NCBI GenBank assembly: GCA_000434915.1
Contig: FR882087.1
Coordinates: forward strand, 169,614-233,613
Direction of reading: 5' to 3'
Length of the DNA stretch: 64,000 bases
Source of the DNA: Ruminococcus sp. CAG:563
GTDB taxonomy: Bacteria; Bacillota; Clostridia; Oscillospirales; Acutalibacteraceae
This document shows positions 59,476-64,000 of this stretch, piece by piece (position 1 is the first letter of the stretch; every line of letters starts with the position of its first letter). The notes beneath the pieces were generated by a model that made no database searches, had not been told where the DNA came from, and saw nothing but the letters and a program-made list of their open reading frames with translations. Both the position numbers and the translations under genes were made by a program.

Positions 59476-59491
59476 GGGTAATCGTTTACCC
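59476..59491. promoter_or_regulatory. Operator at the LacI-type gene promoter
   Basis: GGGTAATCGTTTACCC, 6-bp arms with 4-nt centre, located about 10-25 nt downstream of the -10 of the regulator's promoter; shares GTAA-N4-TTAC with the als operator. Confidence 0.75.
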
Positions 59492-59500
59492 TACGTCCAT

Positions 59501-59529
59501 AGAATAAACCAAAAACGAGCGTTTGTCAA
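59501..59529 (-). promoter_or_regulatory. Promoter of LacI-type regulator
   Basis: Minus strand TTGACA (59529-59524), 17 nt, TATTCT (59506-59501). Confidence 0.8.
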
Positions 59530-59651
59530 TAGATTTCCCTCACAATTTTTATTTTTGTGAAATATGTGCAAAAACAGCAGCCTCATTTTAGGCACTAAGC
59601 ACATGAATTTTGCAAAACCAAAAACAAGACTTTTAAAGCACTAACTTATTC

Positions 59652-59680
59652 TTGATTTTTAAAGCTGTGTATGATATATT
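59652..59680 (+). promoter_or_regulatory. Promoter of polysaccharide cluster
   Basis: TTGATT (59652-59657), 17 nt, TATATT (59675-59680), 58 nt before rfbF. Confidence 0.65.
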
Positions 59681-59738
59681 ATTATAGGTATTTTATACTG
59701 GAGAAATATAAGCAAAATAATAAAAAGGCGGCGATTTC

Positions 59739-60512
59739 ATGAAAACGGTCATTCTTGCAGGCGGATTCGGAACAAGGATAAGCGAAGAAAGTCATCTTAT
59801 CCCCAAGCCAATGGTCGAGATAGGCGGTATGCCGATTCTTTGGCACATTATGAAGATTTATTCGGCTTATGGCTACAATGATTTTATTATATGCTGCGGC
59901 TACAAACAGCATGTTATCAAGGAATACTTTGCCGATTATTTTCTCTACAGAAGCGACATAACCTTCGACTTCACCGACAACGGCAGAATGATTGTTCATT
60001 CTAATGAAAACGAGCCGTGGAAAGTAACCCTTGTTGATACAGGTCTTAATACTATGACCGGCGGCAGAGTTAAAAGAATTCAGAAATACATAGGCGATGA
60101 GCCGTTCATGCTGACCTACGGTGACGGTGTTGCCGATATCAATATTGATGAGCTTGTAAAATTCCATAAGCAGAACGGACATATTGCTACACTGACCGCA
60201 GTTAACATCGGCCAGCGTTTCGGCGTGCTTGATATTGAGAACGATAACAAAATATCATCTTTCCGTGAAAAAAGCGAAAACGACGGCGGACGGGTTAATG
60301 CCGGATTTATGGTGCTTGAACCGAAGATTTTTGACTTTATCGACGGAGACGAAACCGTTTTTGAAAAGAAGCCGCTTGAAACCTGCGCATCTATCGGTCA
60401 GCTTGACGCTTATATGCACGACGGCTTTTGGAAGCCGATGGATACGCTCAGAGAAAAACAGCAGCTTGAAAAAATGTGGGCAGATTCCACTGCTCCATGG
60501 AAAATTTGGTAA
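59739..60512 (+). CDS. rfbF: Glucose-1-phosphate cytidylyltransferase
   Basis: A 257-residue sugar nucleotidyltransferase making CDP-glucose. KTVILAGGFGTRISEESHLIPKPMVEIGGMPILWHI at the start is the typical RfbF opening, with IICCGYKQHVIKEYFADYF near residue 50, the metal-binding LTYGDGVADINID near 127, VNIGQRFGVLDIE near 155 and DGFWKPMDTLREK near 228. First step to CDP-3,6-dideoxyhexoses. Followed by a membrane protein, rfbG and rfbH. Confidence 0.95.
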   Translation: MKTVILAGGFGTRISEESHLIPKPMVEIGGMPILWHIMKIYSAYGYNDFIICCGYKQHVIKEYFADYFLYRSDITFDFTDNGRMIVHSNENEPWKVTLVDTGLNTMTGGRVKRIQKYIGDEPFMLTYGDGVADINIDELVKFHKQNGHIATLTAVNIGQRFGVLDIENDNKISSFREKSENDGGRVNAGFMVLEPKIFDFIDGDETVFEKKPLETCASIGQLDAYMHDGFWKPMDTLREKQQLEKMWADSTAPWKIW

Positions 60513-60559
60513 ACAACATTATCTTAATAATATAAAAATTACTAAAAAGTGAGAGAAAA

Positions 60560-62590
60560 ATGATGTTAAATAAAGAGGAATCCATTTTTAAAAATGATGA
60601 TATCTTTTTCATCAGAATACTGACTTTAGGTTGTTCCTCTTTGGTAACGATTTTATACTGCCTTTTCGTCGAACTTTTTTATAAAAACGTTTTGGACGTT
60701 GAAAGCATTCGTCGGCTTTTTGTTTTTGAAACGAGTAAATTTGTTGCCGAGGGCAGTGAAAAGCTGCAATATATGGGATCGGCTGTTCTTTTTACATTGT
60801 GCGTTCTTTTCTTTAATTATATTTTTAAAAAAGCACACATAAACTTTTCAAAATTAAAGTGGCTTCAATATCTTGTTTCCGCATTGATTTTGGTTGTTCC
60901 TGTCTGTGCGGCATTTGCCTTTTGCATCAAGAATTTGCCGGAGTTTTCTTCTGCGCCTAAAAACATTGTTGCAATCATCGGAGCTGCTCTCCTAATCGCT
61001 TTCGGCATTGCTGTCGGCAAGCTCGGCAAAAATAATAAGAAAGCCGCCAGTGTTCTTTTGTACGCTCAGACGATAGGCTTCTCGCTTATTATAGTAGCTT
61101 TTAATCTTTTCAAAAAGGTCGGTTGTGAGGACGGATTCAACTGGCATTTTGACGCACTCTATTTTCCTGTGGAAAAGCTTTTGGACGGCTTGACCGAGGG
61201 TGTGGACTATCATTCAATATACGGATTTTATCCTTACCTTTGCTATATACCGATGAAAATCCTTGGTATTTTTTCAAGCGATCGCATCTTAAACTTTTCA
61301 ATTTTATGCAGCGCCCTGTGCGGCGTTTCATATTTTATTTTGTGCAGTATTTTGAAGCGTCATTTAAAAAATATTACCGTGCTTTCGCTGAGCATTTCGG
61401 CTCTCACGGTACTCATGGGAACAACGAACTACTTGGTCAGCCTTTATCCATATTACCAGTACCAGCCCCACAGAGTTATTTTCCCATGCATAATGCTTTC
61501 AATGATTTCTCTTTTTTATACCGAAAGAATAGGCAAAAAAGCTTTTTATTTTCTCGGAATTGTTATTTCGGCAATGTCTCTTTTTTGGAATATCGACAGC
61601 GGAATTGTATGCACGGGTGGATTTCTCCTGACCTTTTGGTACAAGGAAGCCTTTGAAAATTCGTTTTTATTTGATAAGAATTGCCGCAAACAATATATAA
61701 AAACCGTTTTGCAAATAATTGCGGCCGGTATAAGCGTAATCGTCCTGACATTGTGTTCGGTTTTTCTTGTGATTTTTGTTGGCAGCAAGCAGATATTTAA
61801 TCCGCTCAACGTTTTTTTCGGTCAGCTCACGTTCTATGGCTACGGATACTATATGCTTCGTATGCCTGCTGTCGGAAGCTGGATCGGCGTTATCTGCGCC
61901 TACGTTGTAGCACTGCCTGTATCGCTTTCGGCTATCAAAGCCTTTCGCAAAAAGGATGAAAATCTCCCGTTTATGGGAATGCTCTTTTCTCTTTCGATTA
62001 TAGGCGTTGCCGCCTTTTCATATTACCAGGGACGAAGCCATGAATTCTGTCTTGTTCCCGTTATGTGGCCTGCGATAATGATACTTGCAATCCTTTTGGA
62101 TTCACTCCTTGATAAGCACTCTTTAACTCAGATTATCTCTTATAATATGAAAAAAGTCGGAATCTCCGCATTGAGTATTGTTCTTGCTGTTTTCATCTTT
62201 TTCACCGTGCTTTCGGGAGAAAACTTTTTCATATATCAACGTAAAAATTTCAAATCGCTTGACTACGCTTCGGCTGCCGAAGTGATTGACAAATATCCGA
62301 ACACACAGGTTGAATTCCTTACCTTTTATGAAACAGGCTACTATGAATATTTTCATATGCCGAACGAAAAGAAAGTCACGGCGGCAATCGACTGTATGCT
62401 TGTAACCGACTTTGAACAAAACATTGATTTTATAAATGACACAAACAAAATTGTTGCCATGGGTGCTCAATTTTATTATCGAATGAATGATTTCTACGGC
62501 GGACAGCTTCTCAAAAAGATTTCCGATAACAAAGAAATAATTGATAATCTTGACTCGGGCTGGATTTTCTTCATCCCGAAAGAAAAATAA
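60560..62590 (+). CDS. Large polytopic membrane protein, GT-C-like, in CDP-sugar cluster
   Basis: A 676-residue protein with about 13-14 hydrophobic segments and a C-terminal periplasmic-side part of about 90 residues. The loop DGFNWHFDALYFPVEKLLDGLTEGVDYHSIYG near residue 190 carries acidic and aromatic residues of the kind found in GT-C glycosyltransferases and O-unit polymerases. Placement between rfbF and rfbG suggests it adds or polymerises a dideoxyhexose-containing glycan. No family was recognised with certainty. Starts MMLNKEES with GTGAGAG upstream; stop 12 nt before rfbG. Confidence 0.65.
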   Translation: MMLNKEESIFKNDDIFFIRILTLGCSSLVTILYCLFVELFYKNVLDVESIRRLFVFETSKFVAEGSEKLQYMGSAVLFTLCVLFFNYIFKKAHINFSKLKWLQYLVSALILVVPVCAAFAFCIKNLPEFSSAPKNIVAIIGAALLIAFGIAVGKLGKNNKKAASVLLYAQTIGFSLIIVAFNLFKKVGCEDGFNWHFDALYFPVEKLLDGLTEGVDYHSIYGFYPYLCYIPMKILGIFSSDRILNFSILCSALCGVSYFILCSILKRHLKNITVLSLSISALTVLMGTTNYLVSLYPYYQYQPHRVIFPCIMLSMISLFYTERIGKKAFYFLGIVISAMSLFWNIDSGIVCTGGFLLTFWYKEAFENSFLFDKNCRKQYIKTVLQIIAAGISVIVLTLCSVFLVIFVGSKQIFNPLNVFFGQLTFYGYGYYMLRMPAVGSWIGVICAYVVALPVSLSAIKAFRKKDENLPFMGMLFSLSIIGVAAFSYYQGRSHEFCLVPVMWPAIMILAILLDSLLDKHSLTQIISYNMKKVGISALSIVLAVFIFFTVLSGENFFIYQRKNFKSLDYASAAEVIDKYPNTQVEFLTFYETGYYEYFHMPNEKKVTAAIDCMLVTDFEQNIDFINDTNKIVAMGAQFYYRMNDFYGGQLLKKISDNKEIIDNLDSGWIFFIPKEK

Positions 62591-62602
62591 AGTGGTGATA
62601 TT

Positions 62603-63655
62603 ATGCTTGATCTTTCTTTTTACAATGGTAAAAAAGTCCTTGTCACAGGGCATACGGGCTTCAAAGGAACGTGGCTTTGCAACATTCTTCTGCTTGCAGG
62701 TGCAGATGTGACAGGCTATTCGCTTGAGCCGCCGACCGACCCGAGCATGTTTGAGATTACGGGTCTCGGCAAAAGAATGAATTCCGTTATCGGTGATATC
62801 AGAGACTTCGACTGTCTTAAAAAGGTCTTCGATGAGGTTCGGCCCGAGATAGTTTTGCACCTTGCGGCTCAGCCTATCGTGCTCGAATCCTATAACAATC
62901 CGAAATATACATACGAAACCAATGTTATGGGCACAGTCAATATTCTTGAGTGTATCAGAACAAGCGATTCGGTCAAATCGTTTCTCAACGTTACGACCGA
63001 TAAGGTTTATAAAAATGATGAAACAATCTGGGGCTTTCGTGAGAATGAACCTCTCGACGGCTTTGACCCATATTCAAATTCAAAATCCTGTTCCGAGCTT
63101 GTAACCCACAGCTATAAAAGCTCGTTTTTTGCAGATAACCATGTGAAAATTTCTACCGCAAGAGCCGGCAATGTTATCGGCGGCGGCGATTTTGCCGCAA
63201 ACAGAATTATTCCCGACTGCGTAAGAGCCGCAATGAAGGGCGAGGATATTAAGGTCAGAAACCCGAACTCAATCCGTCCTTATCAGCATGTGCTCGAACC
63301 GCTTTATGTTTACTTAATGATAGCTGCGGAACAGTATGACAACGCAAATGCTGCCGACTGGTACAATGTAGGCCCTAACGAATCCGACTGTCTTACAACA
63401 GGTGAACTGGCAGGATGCTTCTGCGATGCATGGGGCAACGGTCAAAGCTTCGTCGCCGAGCACAAGGACGGACCCCACGAAGCAAACTTTCTCAAACTCG
63501 ACTGTTCAAAGGTCAAGTCTGTTTTCGGGTGGAAGCCGAGATGGACAGCACGTCAGGCGGTTGAGAAGACCGTTGAATGGACAAAGGCCTATGCCGATAA
63601 TGAGAACATGGCAGAATATACAACCAAGCAGATAAAAGAATTCTTTAACATATGA
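62603..63655 (+). CDS. rfbG: CDP-glucose 4,6-dehydratase
   Basis: A 350-residue extended short-chain dehydrogenase/reductase. NAD loop VLVTGHTGFKGTWLCNILL near residue 12, LHLAAQPIVLESYNNPKYTYETN near 85, the YxxxK pair in YSNSKSCSELV near 157, and AGNVIGGGDFAANRIIPD near 190. It turns CDP-glucose into CDP-4-keto-6-deoxyglucose. GTGGTGAT precedes the ATG. Followed by rfbH after 23 nt. Confidence 0.95.
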   Translation: MLDLSFYNGKKVLVTGHTGFKGTWLCNILLLAGADVTGYSLEPPTDPSMFEITGLGKRMNSVIGDIRDFDCLKKVFDEVRPEIVLHLAAQPIVLESYNNPKYTYETNVMGTVNILECIRTSDSVKSFLNVTTDKVYKNDETIWGFRENEPLDGFDPYSNSKSCSELVTHSYKSSFFADNHVKISTARAGNVIGGGDFAANRIIPDCVRAAMKGEDIKVRNPNSIRPYQHVLEPLYVYLMIAAEQYDNANAADWYNVGPNESDCLTTGELAGCFCDAWGNGQSFVAEHKDGPHEANFLKLDCSKVKSVFGWKPRWTARQAVEKTVEWTKAYADNENMAEYTTKQIKEFFNI

Positions 63656-63678
63656 CGGCGATGAATGGAGAAACAGCA

Positions 63679-64000
63679 ATGAATGAAAAAGAACAGTTAC
63701 ATGATGAAATTCTCGAAAAGGTAAAGGAATACTGCGACAAATACCACAACATTCCGACCGAATTTAAAGAGGGTCAGCGAATTCCGTACGCTTCAAGAGT
63801 TTATGATTCGGATGAAATGGTAAACCTTGTTGACAGTGCGCTTGAATTCTGGCTCACGGCAGGAAGATACACGAAGCAATTCGAGAGTGATTTTTGCAAA
63901 TACCTCGGCGTGAAGTTTTGCTCGCTCGTCAATTCAGGCTCGAGCGCAAACCTTGTTGCATTCATGACACTCACCTCCCCCCTGCTAAAAGAAAGAGCGG
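63679..64000 (+). CDS. rfbH: CDP-4-keto-6-deoxyglucose 3-dehydratase (E1), cut by window edge
   Basis: The first 107 residues are present: MNEKEQLHDEILEKVKEYCD, then IPYASRVYDSDEMVNLVDSALEFWLTAGRY and the PLP-loop start CSLVNSGSSANLVAFMTLTSP. This is the N-terminus of RfbH/DdhC-type PLP and iron-sulfur dehydratase, which removes the 3-hydroxyl on the way to 3,6-dideoxyhexoses. The PLP residue (His in this family) and the cysteine cluster lie beyond the edge. Start ATG at 63679 has GGAG at 8 nt. Confidence 0.88.
   Translation, partial: MNEKEQLHDEILEKVKEYCDKYHNIPTEFKEGQRIPYASRVYDSDEMVNLVDSALEFWLTAGRYTKQFESDFCKYLGVKFCSLVNSGSSANLVAFMTLTSPLLKERA

Noticed and set aside
62123..62860. 245-codon minus-strand frame spanning the end of the membrane protein gene and start of rfbG
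   Set aside because: Opposite two supported genes, with no ribosome site or domain.

Overview
The window reads as chromosome from a low-to-mid GC anaerobic Firmicute, most likely a gut Clostridia of the Oscillospiraceae/Ruminococcaceae type. Signs of this are T-box leaders in front of asnB and pheST, a lysine riboswitch in front of dapA, the short HisG plus HisZ pair, type III glutamine synthetase, single-chain GlyRS, a BspA-type leucine-rich-repeat surface protein, a lone Spo0A-type DNA-binding domain, S21 with a Lys/Arg tail, and AGGAGG ribosome sites. I found no rRNA, tRNA, CRISPR array, insertion sequence or prophage.

Layout. 1-2.7 kb: oxaloacetate decarboxylase/pyruvate carboxylase subunit (cut by the edge) and glyQS. 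2.9-7.9 kb: a divergent catabolic cluster of FGGY kinase and cupin on minus, with aminotransferase III and a two-domain class II aldolase on plus; substrate unknown. 8.0-8.8 kb: an XRE regulator divergent from a SLOG-type protein, with three evenly spaced operator-like palindromes between them. 8.9-17.2 kb: a complete compact histidine operon led by a TrpR/YerC-type regulator with a palindromic operator at its promoter and carrying an embedded NUDIX gene. 17.2-21.8 kb: nitrogen assimilation (glnN, asnB), with a T-box before asnB and a 435-nt leader before glnN containing about 101-nt tandem structured units. 21.8-26.4 kb: cell-surface proteins and a polytopic membrane protein. 26.6-30.1 kb: rpsU and a sugar isomerase/oxidoreductase operon.

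30-37.6 kb: Spo0A-C-like protein, secreted lipase-like enzyme, a 56-aa protein, pyridoxal kinase, TrmL, dUTPase, GH36 alpha-galactosidase and YchF. 37.6-42.4 kb: pheST with T-box and an AraC/GyrI regulator. 42.5-45.2 kb: polar amino acid ABC transporter, a small XRE regulator and a tiny hydrophobic ORF. 45.5-49.8 kb: dapA-dapB-ddh-lysA under a lysine riboswitch (diaminopimelate dehydrogenase variant). 49.8-52.8 kb: AbrB plus ABC exporter, an M23 SpoIIQ-like protein, and rpiB.

53-59.5 kb: a D-allose/D-allulose operon (LacI-type regulator, alsA, alsC, alsE, alsK, alsB, then rpiB), with two related operators, one over the alsA promoter and one at the regulator's own promoter. 59.7-64 kb: start of a CDP-3,6-dideoxyhexose surface polysaccharide cluster (rfbF, GT-C-like membrane protein, rfbG, rfbH cut by the edge).

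The most unusual items are the tandem structured glnN leader, the XRE/SLOG pair with its three-site operator array, the uncharacterised kinase/cupin/aminotransferase/aldolase cluster, the LacI-controlled als operon, and the hydrophobic mini-ORF next to a small XRE gene with a decayed second copy. No homology search or folding program was run; family names come from motif recognition.
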